Shown here piece by piece: positions 8,370 to 17,537 of a DNA stretch of 64,000 bases; within the stretch, counting starts at the first letter, position 1; each line of letters opens with the position of its first letter. The stretch is from contig NZ_CP022998.1 in NCBI RefSeq assembly GCF_002277895.1, forward strand, positions 3,639,501 through 3,703,500, in the 5' to 3' direction. Under the pieces are notes generated by a model. It ran no database searches, was not told the DNA's origin, and saw only the letters and a program-made list of their open reading frames with translations. The position numbers and the translations under genes were made by a program. The DNA is from Rhizobium sp. 11515TR (lineage in GTDB: Bacteria > Pseudomonadota > Alphaproteobacteria > Rhizobiales > Rhizobiaceae).

Positions 8370-9563
8370 ATGATGAAACACCCTGCCCGCCGCGCGACCA
8401 AGGCAACTCTAAGGATTGTTCTGACGGCATTTCTTACCGTCGTCATCGCGCTTGGCTGCCTGCCGAATATGGCGCAAGCGCAAGAGCGGCCACGGCGAAA
8501 TCTGCTCGACATGCTGTTTGGCACCCGCGAGCCCGATTACCCGGACCAACCGGTCGAGCAGCCGCCGCCACGGCGCAAGGTGCAGCCGAAAAAGCGTCCG
8601 ACCCCGCCGCCGCGCCAGCCGGTCGCGCAGCCGGAAACGCCGCCGCCCGCGGAAAAGCTTTCTGACGCCAAGGCCATCCTCGTCGTCGGCGATTTTCTGG
8701 CGAGCGGCCTGGCAACCGGGCTGGAAGATGCCTTCTCCACCTCCCCCGGCGTCGTCATCCAGTCCCGCGGCAACGTTGCCTCCGGTCTCGTGCGGCAGGA
8801 TTATTATAATTGGTCGCAGCAATTGCCCGGGATGATCGACCAGCTGAAACCGGCCATGGTCGTCGTCATGATCGGCGCCAACGACCGTCAGCAGATGATC
8901 GGTGACGGGCTGAACGAGAAATACGGCACCGATCCATGGTTCCTCGCCTATGAAGAGCGCGTGCAGCAATTCGCCAAGCTGGTAACGAGCCGCCATATTC
9001 CACTGCTCTGGGTCGGGCTGCCCTCCTTCGGCTCGGATCAGCTGACCGCCAGCGCCGTCAAGCTCAATCAGATCTACCAGAGCCAGACCACCAGCGTCGG
9101 TGGCGAGTTCATCGACATCTGGGACGGATTTACCGATCAGAACGGTGAGTTCATCGTCACCGGTTCCGATATCAACGGCCAGCAGGTTCGACTGAGAACG
9201 GCCGACGGCGTCAATCTGACGGCAGCCGGTAAGCGCAAGGTCGCCTTCTATCTGGAGAAGTCTGCCCGCCGCATCCTGGGCGATCAGGCAAGCCCCGATA
9301 TCACGCGCCTAGACACGGGCAATTCGCTGCCGGCGCAACAGGCCAATCTTCCTGGCGCGGAGCCAGAAAAGATCACTCGCACCCAGCCGATGAGCCTCTC
9401 CGATCCCGATCTCGACGGCGGCTCGCAGCTTCTCGGCAGCAGCCCTGCACCTGCCGCAACGACTTCATCGCCACGCGATCTTCTGGTGGAAAAAGGCCTG
9501 ATGGACCCGGCGCCAGTTGGGCGCGTAGACGACTACCGATTGCCGGGATCAGTCGCACGGTAG
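8370..9563 (+). CDS. Periplasmic SGNH-like (DUF459) protein without catalytic Ser and His
   Basis: 397 residues from the ATG at 8370. A signal peptide (about 13-37, ending AQAQ), a Pro/Arg/Lys-rich linker (about 55-95), and an SGNH-type fold (about 102-305) are visible. The fold shows the block-III sequence VVVMIGANDRQQM with Asn171. The block-I GDS(L) motif reads VVGDFLASG, so the nucleophile Ser is Phe109. The DGxH block near the end reads DGVNLTAAG, so the catalytic His is Asn282. Both substitutions predict loss of esterase activity. The C-terminal about 90 residues are disordered-looking. An ATG at 8337 in frame is possible, but the signal peptide fits 8370 better. It may be co-transcribed with the transglycosylase. 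Confidence 0.83.
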   Translation: MMKHPARRATKATLRIVLTAFLTVVIALGCLPNMAQAQERPRRNLLDMLFGTREPDYPDQPVEQPPPRRKVQPKKRPTPPPRQPVAQPETPPPAEKLSDAKAILVVGDFLASGLATGLEDAFSTSPGVVIQSRGNVASGLVRQDYYNWSQQLPGMIDQLKPAMVVVMIGANDRQQMIGDGLNEKYGTDPWFLAYEERVQQFAKLVTSRHIPLLWVGLPSFGSDQLTASAVKLNQIYQSQTTSVGGEFIDIWDGFTDQNGEFIVTGSDINGQQVRLRTADGVNLTAAGKRKVAFYLEKSARRILGDQASPDITRLDTGNSLPAQQANLPGAEPEKITRTQPMSLSDPDLDGGSQLLGSSPAPAATTSSPRDLLVEKGLMDPAPVGRVDDYRLPGSVAR

Positions 9564-9579
9564 GCGGCACGAAGGCGGT

Positions 9580-9608
9580 TTGACAACGCGGCGCCCCGCC
9601 AATAAAAG
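9580..9608 (+). promoter_or_regulatory. Possible sigma-70 promoter for the aaRS-like gene
   Basis: TTGACA (9580-9585), a 17-base spacer and TAAAAG (9603-9608). The -35 is a full consensus match; the -10 is weak. It lies after the stop of the SGNH-like gene, about 200 bases before the GTG of the aaRS-like gene. Confidence 0.45.
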
Positions 9609-9614
9609 AACGGC

Positions 9615-9716
9615 ATGAGCACCAACAGCGCAGATCAGATCGATCGTTACCGCACCTGCCCGCAGGTTGCGGTTTTGCGCGCTTTCTCCGGCCGAGGTCT
9701 CCGCGTCCAGTCGTGA
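9615..9716 (+). CDS. Possible 33-residue leader peptide
   Basis: An ATG-to-TGA frame of 33 codons directly downstream of the promoter candidate. It has only a weak purine stretch (aaaagaa) as ribosome site and no recognisable protein similarity. Its interest is positional: the terminator-like hairpin 9649-9673 lies inside it, as expected if translation of a leader peptide tunes read-through into the gene below. It could equally be a chance frame. Confidence 0.25.
   Translation: MSTNSADQIDRYRTCPQVAVLRAFSGRGLRVQS
9649..9676 (+). terminator. Terminator/attenuator-like hairpin in the leader of the aaRS-like gene
   Basis: ACCGCA (9649-9654) pairs with TGCGGT (9668-9673) and CCTGC (9655-9659) with GCAGG (9662-9666), with one bulged T; TTTT follows at 9673-9676. 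It can serve as the terminator of the upstream gene or, if the promoter at 9580 is real, as an attenuator. A second long-range pairing, CGTCCAG (9704-9710) with CTGGACG (9748-9754), encloses GCCGGA/TCCGGC (9719-9724 / 9737-9742). Confidence 0.5.
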
Positions 9717-9802
9717 TAGCCGGAGGCGTTTATGCGTCCGGCGGCGGCTGGACGTAAAGCCCTCAACCTCAAGACATCAACGTTGCCCATGGAGAATGGC
9801 AC

Positions 9803-10552
9803 GTGCTCAATATCTATAACGTCAATTCGCTCGTTCACTGGGAAGAGCGGGACATTAAACTGCGCGACGATTTCGTCCGCTTCTTTTCCGATGAAGTCGC
9901 GAATTTCCTGCGATCCGCAAACGCCGCCTGGGATATGCGACGGGTCGAAGCACCGACTCTGATGCCTCGAAGCCTTGTCTCAGATGCCTATTCCAATTCG
10001 GACATATGGGTGCAGGAGCGAATGTCGAACACCGAGACTGAACTTGTGCTGCGGCCGGAAACGACACCTTCAACCTATGCCTACATGCAGCATCTTCTCG
10101 GAAACCATTCCAGAACAAGGTTGCCGCTATGCGTCTGGCAGGCGGGGAGATCTTTCCGCCGGGAACAGGACCAGCCGAGCAAGCATGTGCGGCTCAAGGA
10201 ATTCTGGCAGCTCGAATTCCAATGCGCCTTTACGGCAGATAGCGGCAATGATTATCACGCCGCCGCATTGGAACCCGTCCGCAGGATGATCGCCTCGGTC
10301 ATCCATCTGCCGGCGCGGACCGTGCCTTCCGATCGGCTCCCGGCCTATTCCGAGGTGACGATGGATATCGAGGTCGACAATGGCGACAAATGGATGGAGG
10401 TCTGCTCGATCTCGAAACGCACGGATTTCCCGCAGCGCTATCGCAGCCAGCCGAAGAAAGGGCCTGCGATAGACCATGACGTCACGGTGCTCGAAATCGC
10501 CATCGGCCTCGATCGCTGTGTCTACAACTGGAATATCGCCGCAAGCCGGTAA
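9803..10552 (+). CDS. Stand-alone class II aminoacyl-tRNA-synthetase-like catalytic core (GlyRS-like)
   Basis: 249 residues, covering only a class II synthetase catalytic core. RPETTP (84-89) and the motif-2 loop AGRSFRRE (114-121) with VRLKEFWQLEF (129-139) match the dimeric (archaeal/eukaryotic and some bacterial) glycyl-tRNA synthetase. So do WMEVCSISKR (197-206) and motif 3 EIAIGLDR (231-238, with the class-defining Arg238). There is no anticodon-binding domain and no N-terminal extension. Alphaproteobacteria normally charge tRNA-Gly with the unrelated GlyQS enzyme, so this is probably an amino-acid-activating paralogue with another acceptor such as a carrier protein; that is inference. 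The start is GTG at 9803, set by GGAG at 9791-9794. It is convergent with gltD, with a terminator between. Confidence 0.78.
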   Translation: MLNIYNVNSLVHWEERDIKLRDDFVRFFSDEVANFLRSANAAWDMRRVEAPTLMPRSLVSDAYSNSDIWVQERMSNTETELVLRPETTPSTYAYMQHLLGNHSRTRLPLCVWQAGRSFRREQDQPSKHVRLKEFWQLEFQCAFTADSGNDYHAAALEPVRRMIASVIHLPARTVPSDRLPAYSEVTMDIEVDNGDKWMEVCSISKRTDFPQRYRSQPKKGPAIDHDVTVLEIAIGLDRCVYNWNIAASR

Positions 10553-10557
10553 CGGCA

Positions 10558-10586
10558 AAGGCCGGGCTCATCGGGAACCCGGCCTT
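10558..10586. terminator. Bidirectional terminator between aaRS-like gene and gltD
   Basis: AAGGCCGGG (10558-10566) and CCCGGCCTT (10578-10586) form a perfect 9-bp stem with an 11-base loop between two convergent stop codons. Confidence 0.75.
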
Positions 10587-10615
10587 CAATCACTTTGCGC
10601 GAAAGGCAGCGAAAC

Positions 10616-12070
10616 TTAGTTCGGCAGAACCGTCGAACCCATCAGAGCCTCATCGATTGCGCGCGCTGCCTGACGGCCCTCGCGGATCGCCCAGACCACC
10701 AGCGACTGGCCGCGACGAACGTCGCCGGCTGTCCAGAGCTTATCGACCGAGGTCTTATAGTCCTTGTCGTTGGCAACGACATTGGTCGAGCCGCGGCGGT
10801 CAGTATTCAGCGTCAGCTTGCCGTCGAGTTCCTTGAGCACGCTGTCGGTGAATGGGCCGCGGAAGCCGATGGCGATGAAGGCGAGGTCGGCACGGATGAC
10901 GAACTCCGTGCCGGCGATCGGCTTGCGGCGATCGTCCACTTCGCAGCACTTCACGCCCGTCAGAACGCCGTCTTCGCCGATGAATTCGAGCGTCGCGACC
11001 TGGAATTCGCGAACTGCGCCTTCGGCCTGTGAGGACGAGGTGCGCATCTTTGTTGCCCAGAACGGCCAAACGGCGAGCTTGTCTTCTTTCTCCGGCGGCT
11101 GCGGGCGAATATCGAGCTGGGTCACCTTCACGGCACCCTGGCGGAATGCCGTGCCGACGCAGTCGGATGCCGTATCGCCGCCGCCGACGACGACGATGTG
11201 CTTGCCGCCGGCCAGGATCGGATCGGCGGGCCAGCCGACGCTGTCGATATTTTCGCGGCCAACGCGGCGGTTCTGCTGTACGAGATAGGGCATGGCGTCA
11301 TGGACGCCTGCGAGCGTCGTGCCAGGAATGCCCGCTTCGCGCGGGGTTTCCGAGCCGCCGCAATAGAGCACGGCATCATGGTCGGCCAGGAGCTGCTCCA
11401 TCTTGACGTCGACGCCGACATTGACGCCGCAATGGAAGGTGACGCCCTCGCCCTTCATCTGCTCGACGCGGCGATCGATGAAGTTCTTCTCCATCTTGAA
11501 GTCCGGGATACCGTAACGCAGCAGGCCGCCGGGCTTGCTTTCGCGCTCGTAGACGTGAACGTCGTGACCGGCACGGCCGAGCTGCTGGGCGGCAGCCATG
11601 CCGGCGGGACCGGAGCCGATGATCGCGACCTTCTTGCCCGTATGCACGGTTGCCGGCTGCGGCCGGATGAAGCCAAGCTCATAGGCCTTGTCGGCAATCG
11701 CCTGCTCGACGGTCTTGATCGCGACCGGCGCATCTTCCAGGTTCAGCGTGCAGGCTTCCTCGCAAGGCGCGGGGCAGACGCGGCCGGTGAATTCCGGGAA
11801 GTTGTTGGTCGAATGCAGGTTATGGATCGCCTGTTCCCAATTGTTGTTGTAGACGAGGTCGTTCCAATCGGGGATCTGGTTGTGCACCGGGCAGCCGGTC
11901 GGGCCGTGGCAATAGGGAATGCCACAGTCCATGCAGCGGGCTGCCTGTTTCTGCACTTCCTGGTCCGACATGGGGATCGTGAATTCACGGAAATGCCGGA
12001 TGCGATCCGACGCCGGCTGATACTTCGCCACCTGCCGGTCGATTTCCAAGAAGCCTGTTACCTTGCCCAT
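10616..12070 (-). CDS. gltD: Glutamate synthase (NADPH) small subunit
   Basis: 484 residues. It supplies electrons from NADPH to the large subunit GltB, for reductive transfer of the glutamine amide to 2-oxoglutarate. The N-terminal 4Fe-4S domain shows Cys46, 49, 54 and 60 and a second set Cys99, 103 and 107. The FAD site is IIGSGPAGMAAA (about 150-161), and the NADPH site is VVVGGGDTASD with a second Rossmann fold. The C-terminal TAGDVRRGQSLVVWAI block is typical. It is downstream of gltB on the same strand, with a 177-base gap, so the two are probably one transcription unit or gltD has an extra promoter. Complete and of usual length. Confidence 0.97.
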   Translation of the reverse strand: MGKVTGFLEIDRQVAKYQPASDRIRHFREFTIPMSDQEVQKQAARCMDCGIPYCHGPTGCPVHNQIPDWNDLVYNNNWEQAIHNLHSTNNFPEFTGRVCPAPCEEACTLNLEDAPVAIKTVEQAIADKAYELGFIRPQPATVHTGKKVAIIGSGPAGMAAAQQLGRAGHDVHVYERESKPGGLLRYGIPDFKMEKNFIDRRVEQMKGEGVTFHCGVNVGVDVKMEQLLADHDAVLYCGGSETPREAGIPGTTLAGVHDAMPYLVQQNRRVGRENIDSVGWPADPILAGGKHIVVVGGGDTASDCVGTAFRQGAVKVTQLDIRPQPPEKEDKLAVWPFWATKMRTSSSQAEGAVREFQVATLEFIGEDGVLTGVKCCEVDDRRKPIAGTEFVIRADLAFIAIGFRGPFTDSVLKELDGKLTLNTDRRGSTNVVANDKDYKTSVDKLWTAGDVRRGQSLVVWAIREGRQAARAIDEALMGSTVLPN

Positions 12071-12247
12071 GCTTTCGTTTCCTCACTCTAAAAGAGGAGC
12101 TCATGGCTCCCGTGCCTGAGGGTCATCTCGGTTTCCCTGTCCGGCACTTTAATTCAAATCCGATTCCGCTGTTCGACAGTCGCGATCGCCATGACGGCGA
12201 TCGCAATGCGAGGCGAAACCCTCGGCTGGTTTCAGAACCGGAGCGGA

Positions 12248-15200
12248 TTACTCCGCCGCCACGCTCATCCGGCTGCGCTCCATTTCCTCAAGGGCGCGAC
12301 GGTATTCGACCGGCATGACCTTGCGGAATTTCGGGCGGTAGTCGGCCCAGTGATCGAGGATCTCCTTGGCTCGCGTCGAGCCCGTATAGTGGACGTGGTT
12401 CGAAATCAGCTGGAAGAGACGCTCTTCGTCGTGGCGCGTCATGTCGTCGGAGACGTCGACGCGTCCCTTGTGCATGATGTCGCCACCGTGATGATGCAGC
12501 TTCTCCAGCAGCTCGTCTTCCTCCGGAACCGGCTCCAGCTCGACCATCGCCATGTTGCAGCGACGGGCGAAATCGCCCTTTTCGTCGAGCACATAGGCCA
12601 CGCCGCCCGACATGCCGGCCGCGAAGTTGCGCCCGGTTTCGCCGAGCACGACGACGACGCCGCCGGTCATATATTCGCAGCCATGGTCGCCCACGCCTTC
12701 GACGACGGCGATCGCGCCGGAGTTTCTGACCGCGAAGCGCTCACCCGCGACACCGCGGAAGTAGCACTCGCCCTCGGTTGCGCCATAGAGCACGGTGTTG
12801 CCGACGATGATCGAGTTTTCGGCGATGATCTTCGAATTCTCCGGCGGACGGATGATGATACGGCCGCCGGAAAGGCCCTTGCCGACATAGTCGTTGCCGT
12901 CGCCGACGAGGTTGAAGGTGACGCCGCGCGCCAGGAACGCACCGAAGGACTGACCGGCGGTGCCCCTCAGGGTGACGTTGATCGTGTCGTCCTTCAGGCC
13001 GCGATGGCCATAGCGCTTGGCAACAGCACCCGACAGCATGGCGCCGGCCGAACGGTCGACGTTCTTGATGTCGACTTCGAAGGCGACCGGCGTCTTGGAA
13101 GCGAGCGCCGGCTCCGCCTTCTCGATCAGCTTGCGGTCGAGAATGTCGTCGATTGGGTGCTTCTGCACCGTCGTCCAGTAGGTCTCTTCCTTCGGTGCAT
13201 CGACCTTGTGGAAGATGCGGCTGAAATCGAGGCCTTTGGCCTTCCAGTGGGCGAGCATCTCATCCTTTTCGAGAAGCTCGGAAGCGCCGATGATATCGTC
13301 CAGCTTGGCAACGCCGAGCGAGGCGAGGATCTCGCGCACTTCTTCGGCCACGAAGAAGAAGTAGTTGATGACATGCTCCGGCGCGCCCTTGAAGCGCTTG
13401 CGCAGAACCGGGTCCTGGGTGGCGACACCAACCGGACAGGTGTTGAGATGGCACTTGCGCATCATGATGCAGCCGGCCGCAATCAGCGGCGCGGTCGCAA
13501 AGCCGAATTCGTCGGCACCCAGCAGCGCGCCGATGATGACATCACGGCCGGTCTTCAGACCGCCATCCACCTGCAGGGCGATGCGTGAGCGCAGCCCGTT
13601 CAGCACCAGCGTCTGCTGGGTCTCAGCAAGGCCGATTTCCCAGGGCGAGCCGGCATGCTTCAGCGAAGTCAGCGGCGAAGCGCCGGTGCCGCCATCATAG
13701 CCGGAGACGGTGATGTGGTCGGCACGCGCCTTGGCAACGCCGGCGGCAACCGTGCCGACGCCGACTTCCGAGACGAGCTTGACCGAGACATCCGAGGTCG
13801 GGTTGACGTTCTTCAGGTCGTAGATCAGCTGCGCCAGATCCTCGATCGAATAGATGTCATGATGTGGCGGCGGCGAGATGAGGCCGACGCCCGGTGTGGA
13901 ATGCCTGGTCTTGGCAACGGTCGCATCGACCTTGTGGCCGGGCAGCTGGCCGCCTTCGCCGGGCTTGGCGCCCTGCGCGACCTTGATCTGCAGCACGTCG
14001 GCGTTGACGAGATATTCGGTCGTCACGCCGAAGCGGCCGGAGGCGATCTGCTTGATGGCGGAACGTTCCGGGTTCGGCGAACCGTCGAAGAGCGGCATGT
14101 AGCGATCGGATTCCTCGCCGCCTTCGCCGGTGTTCGACTTACCGCCGATGCGGTTCATGGCGATTGCCAGCGTCGTATGCGCCTCACGGCTGATGGAGCC
14201 GAAGGACATGGCGCCCGTCGAGAAGCGCTTGACGATATCTGCAGCGGGCTCGACTTCGTCGATCGAGATCGGCTTGCGGCCGAGCGCTTCCGCACCTTTG
14301 ATCTTGAAGAGACCGCGGATGGTGTTCATCCGGAGCGCCGATTCATTGACCATTTCCGAGAATTCGCGATAGCGATCCTCGGCATTCCCACGCACGGCAT
14401 GCTGCAGGGCAGCCACCGCATCGGGCGTCCAGGCGTGGCTTTCGCCGCGCATGCGGTAGGCATATTCGCCGCCGATGTCGAGCGTGCTTGCGAGCAGCGG
14501 ATCGCGGCCGAAAGCAGCCTTGTGACGCGAGACGGTTTCCTCGGCGATCGTCTCGAGGCCGATGCCTTCGATCATCGTCGCGGTGCCGAAGAAATACTTG
14601 TCGACCAGCTCCTGCTGCAAGCCCACAGCATCGAAGATCTGCGCGCCGCAATAGGATTGATAGGTCGAGATACCCATCTTCGACATGACCTTGAGGATGC
14701 CTTTGCCGACCGCCTTGATGTAGCGGTAGACGACTTCCGTCGCGTCCACTTCCTTCGGGAATTCGCCGCGCTGATGCATATCGAGCAGCGTGTCGAAGGC
14801 CAGATAGGGGTTGATCGCTTCCGCGCCGTAACCGGCCAACAGGCAGAAGTGATGCACTTCACGCGGCTCGCCGGTTTCGACGACGATACCGACCGAGGTG
14901 CGCAGGCCCTTGCGGATCAGGTGATGGTGCACGGCCGCCGTCGCCAGCAGCGCCGGGATTGCGATGCGGTCCGGTCCGATCTGGCGGTCGGAAAGCACGA
15001 TGATGTTGTAGCCGCCGCGAACGGCCGCTTCCGCCCGCTCGCAGAGGCGGTCAAGCATCTCGGGCATGCCTTCGGCGCCACGTTCGACATCATAGGTGAA
15101 GTCGAGCGTCTTCGTATCGAAGCGATCCTCGGTGTGACCGATCGAACGGATCTTTTCGAGATCACCATTGGTCAGGATCGGCTGGCGCACTTCCAGGCGC

Positions 15201-16972
15201 TTTGCATTGGCCATGCCGGTATGATCGAGCAGGTTCGGACGCGGACCGATGAAGGAGACAAGGCTCATGACGAGCTCCTCGCGGATCGGGTCGATCGGCG
15301 GGTTCGTCACCTGCGCGAAGTTCTGCTTGAAGTAGGTGTAGAGCAGCTTCGGCTTGTCGGACATGGCCGAGATCGGCGTATCCGTACCCATGGAGCCAAC
15401 GGCTTCCTGCCCCGTCGTCGCCATCGGCGACATCAGGAGCTTGGTGTCTTCAGCCGTGTAGCCGAACGCCTGCTGGCGGTCGAGCAGCGATACGTCGCGG
15501 CGCAGCGCCCGCGGCTCCACCGGCTTCAGGTCTTCCAGGATCAGCTGCGTGCGGTTCAGCCAGCTGCGATAGGGGTGCTTGCCGGCAAGTTCCGACTTCA
15601 CCTCGTCGTCGGAGATGATACGGCCCTTTTCCATGTCGATCAGCAGCATCTTGCCCGGCTGCAGCCGCCACTTCTGGATGATCTTCTCTTCCTCGACAGG
15701 CAGAACGCCGGCTTCGGACGCCATGATGATGCGGTCGTCGCTGGTGACGAGATAGCGAGCCGGACGCAGGCCGTTACGGTCGAGCGTCGCACCGATCTGC
15801 TTGCCATCGGTAAAGGCAACGGCGGCAGGGCCATCCCATGGCTCCATGAGGGCGGCATGATACTCGTAGAATGCCTTGCGTTCCGGCGCCATCAGCTGGT
15901 TGCCGGCCCATGCCTCGGGGATGAGCATCATCATAGCATGCGCCAGGGAGTATCCACCGCGCACGAGGAATTCGAGCGCGTTGTCGAAGCAGGCCGTGTC
16001 CGACTGACCTTCATAAGAGATCGGCCAAAGCTTGGAGATGTCGTCGCCGAACAGTGGCGAGGATACGGATGCCTGACGGGCGGCCATCCAGTTGACGTTG
16101 CCGCGCAGCGTGTTGATTTCGCCGTTATGCGCGACCATGCGATATGGATGTGCAAGCTTCCACGACGGGAAGGTGTTCGTCGAGAAACGCTGGTGCACGA
16201 GGGCAACCGCCGTCTCGAAACGCGGATCGGAGAGGTCCTTATAATAGGCGCCTACCTGATAGGCGAGGAACATGCCCTTGTAGACGATGGTCGAGCTCGA
16301 CAGCGACACGGGGTAGAAGCTGCTCTCCTCGCCCTCATATTCCGCATAGATGCGGTTGGAGATCACCTTGCGCAGGGTGAAGAGGCGGCGCTCGAACTCC
16401 TCGTTCGTGCCGGCATCGCGGCCGGCGCCAATGAAGACCTGCACATGGTGCGGCTCGGTGGCGGCAATATCAGGCGCCTTCGACAGCGAAGAGTTGTCGA
16501 CAGGCACGTCGCGGAAGCCGAGCAGAACCTGGCCTTCTTCGGCCACGACCTGCGTGATCGCGGTCTTGAAATGCTCGATCAGCGCCTCGTCGCGCGGCAG
16601 GAAGAAATGGCCGACGCCGTATTCGCCCGCCTTCGGCAGGATGACACCCTGCTTCGCCATCTCCTCGCGGAAGAAGCGGTCGGGAATCTGCACGAGGATG
16701 CCGGCACCATCGCCCATCAGCGGATCTGCGCCGACGGCACCGCGATGCGTCAGGTTTTCAAGAATGAACAGGCCGTCGCGCACGATCTGGTGCGACTTCT
16801 GGCCCTTCATATGCGCGACGAAGCCGACGCCGCAGGCATCATGCTCGTTGCGCGGATCGTAAAGGCCCTGTTTCGGCGGGATGCCAACAGCGCGTTTCGA
16901 CGTCTTGGCCGTCGCGGCAGCATTCACTGCAGCGGTCTGGTCAAAACTCGTCAACGTCGTCCTGTTCGTCAT
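12248..16972 (-). CDS. gltB: Glutamate synthase (NADPH) large subunit
   Basis: 1574 residues, the usual length of bacterial GltB. An N-terminal propeptide precedes the class II glutaminase nucleophile Cys47 in [10 protein letters not shown], which becomes the N-terminus after processing. The glutaminase domain, the central domain, the FMN-binding synthase domain ([10 protein letters not shown], with [10 protein letters not shown] further on), the 3Fe-4S cysteines in [13 protein letters not shown] and the C-terminal GXGXG beta-helix follow in order. The ATG at 16972-16970 is chosen for GGAGGG 6 bases upstream. The same frame stays open another 276 bases upstream, but that stretch is uncharacteristic and contains the dyad at 17251-17271. 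Together with gltD it carries out the GOGAT step of ammonium assimilation. Confidence 0.97.
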   Translation of the reverse strand: MTNRTTLTSFDQTAAVNAAATAKTSKRAVGIPPKQGLYDPRNEHDACGVGFVAHMKGQKSHQIVRDGLFILENLTHRGAVGADPLMGDGAGILVQIPDRFFREEMAKQGVILPKAGEYGVGHFFLPRDEALIEHFKTAITQVVAEEGQVLLGFRDVPVDNSSLSKAPDIAATEPHHVQVFIGAGRDAGTNEEFERRLFTLRKVISNRIYAEYEGEESSFYPVSLSSSTIVYKGMFLAYQVGAYYKDLSDPRFETAVALVHQRFSTNTFPSWKLAHPYRMVAHNGEINTLRGNVNWMAARQASVSSPLFGDDISKLWPISYEGQSDTACFDNALEFLVRGGYSLAHAMMMLIPEAWAGNQLMAPERKAFYEYHAALMEPWDGPAAVAFTDGKQIGATLDRNGLRPARYLVTSDDRIIMASEAGVLPVEEEKIIQKWRLQPGKMLLIDMEKGRIISDDEVKSELAGKHPYRSWLNRTQLILEDLKPVEPRALRRDVSLLDRQQAFGYTAEDTKLLMSPMATTGQEAVGSMGTDTPISAMSDKPKLLYTYFKQNFAQVTNPPIDPIREELVMSLVSFIGPRPNLLDHTGMANAKRLEVRQPILTNGDLEKIRSIGHTEDRFDTKTLDFTYDVERGAEGMPEMLDRLCERAEAAVRGGYNIIVLSDRQIGPDRIAIPALLATAAVHHHLIRKGLRTSVGIVVETGEPREVHHFCLLAGYGAEAINPYLAFDTLLDMHQRGEFPKEVDATEVVYRYIKAVGKGILKVMSKMGISTYQSYCGAQIFDAVGLQQELVDKYFFGTATMIEGIGLETIAEETVSRHKAAFGRDPLLASTLDIGGEYAYRMRGESHAWTPDAVAALQHAVRGNAEDRYREFSEMVNESALRMNTIRGLFKIKGAEALGRKPISIDEVEPAADIVKRFSTGAMSFGSISREAHTTLAIAMNRIGGKSNTGEGGEESDRYMPLFDGSPNPERSAIKQIASGRFGVTTEYLVNADVLQIKVAQGAKPGEGGQLPGHKVDATVAKTRHSTPGVGLISPPPHHDIYSIEDLAQLIYDLKNVNPTSDVSVKLVSEVGVGTVAAGVAKARADHITVSGYDGGTGASPLTSLKHAGSPWEIGLAETQQTLVLNGLRSRIALQVDGGLKTGRDVIIGALLGADEFGFATAPLIAAGCIMMRKCHLNTCPVGVATQDPVLRKRFKGAPEHVINYFFFVAEEVREILASLGVAKLDDIIGASELLEKDEMLAHWKAKGLDFSRIFHKVDAPKEETYWTTVQKHPIDDILDRKLIEKAEPALASKTPVAFEVDIKNVDRSAGAMLSGAVAKRYGHRGLKDDTINVTLRGTAGQSFGAFLARGVTFNLVGDGNDYVGKGLSGGRIIIRPPENSKIIAENSIIVGNTVLYGATEGECYFRGVAGERFAVRNSGAIAVVEGVGDHGCEYMTGGVVVVLGETGRNFAAGMSGGVAYVLDEKGDFARRCNMAMVELEPVPEEDELLEKLHHHGGDIMHKGRVDVSDDMTRHDEERLFQLISNHVHYTGSTRAKEILDHWADYRPKFRKVMPVEYRRALEEMERSRMSVAAE

Positions 16973-17537
16973 GGTCTTCCCTCCGGTAAGGCCCGCGTCG
17001 CGGGCGCTCCTTCGTCCCGCGCGGTCCGTTTCCGGAGCCGACGCGCGACAGCGCTGTTGCATTGTGAAGATCGGCCGCGAACCGCAGCTCCTTGAAGTGG
17101 AGCCCGTCGTCAGCGTTCCGCGCCTTGCTATTCCACCGCCGCATTGCCCACGCCTCAAAAGGCTTGAAAGGGCATGCTCTCGATAACTATAGCTCGAAAT
17201 CCCGACATCGTCAGGACCCTGGGGCACATCTTCGGCCTCGGCGGCCAAAATAGGACAGCAACCCTGTCCTAATTCATCAGCTCTATGCCAGAAAGCTTAA
17301 GCCTTCGCAAGAGCAAAACGGCAAAATTTCGTCAAGGAAAGACGGAAGATTGCCTTTGTTGCAGGAATAGAGCAATAAAGTTTCGCTGCGCCGCATCATT
17401 TTATTTGTTGATTGCGTCAATCAATTTCTGTGATGCATTCTTCAAGCTCATGCTCTTGATAGGTTTTTGCATTGGCGTAATGTCCTGCCGACCCTATCTA
17501 ATCTAGCCGCCATTCAATCTTCATCTGGTGCATTTTC
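16973..17537. promoter_or_regulatory. Divergent regulatory region between gltB and ltaE with two dyads
   Basis: 565 bases between divergent starts, AT-richer than the genes around 17280-17520. Two perfect dyads stand out. TAGGACAG (17251-17258) faces CTGTCCTA (17264-17271) across 5 bases, about 280 bases before the gltB ATG. TTGATTG (17408-17414) faces CAATCAA (17418-17424) across 3 bases, about 115 bases before the ltaE ATG. Both look like dimeric-regulator operators; I cannot name the regulators. No RNA gene or convincing protein gene was seen. Confidence 0.55.

Noticed and set aside
13655..17095. Very long open frame (over 1100 codons) on the + strand opposite gltB
   Set aside because: It is the codon-phase shadow of gltB in GC-rich DNA: the product is Arg/Asp/Ala/Leu-rich without domains, and there is no ribosome site. 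gltB itself is unmistakable.
17408..17424. TTGAT...ATCAA as an FNR/FixK box
   Set aside because: Spacing between half-sites is 7, not 4. It is kept only as an unassigned dyad.
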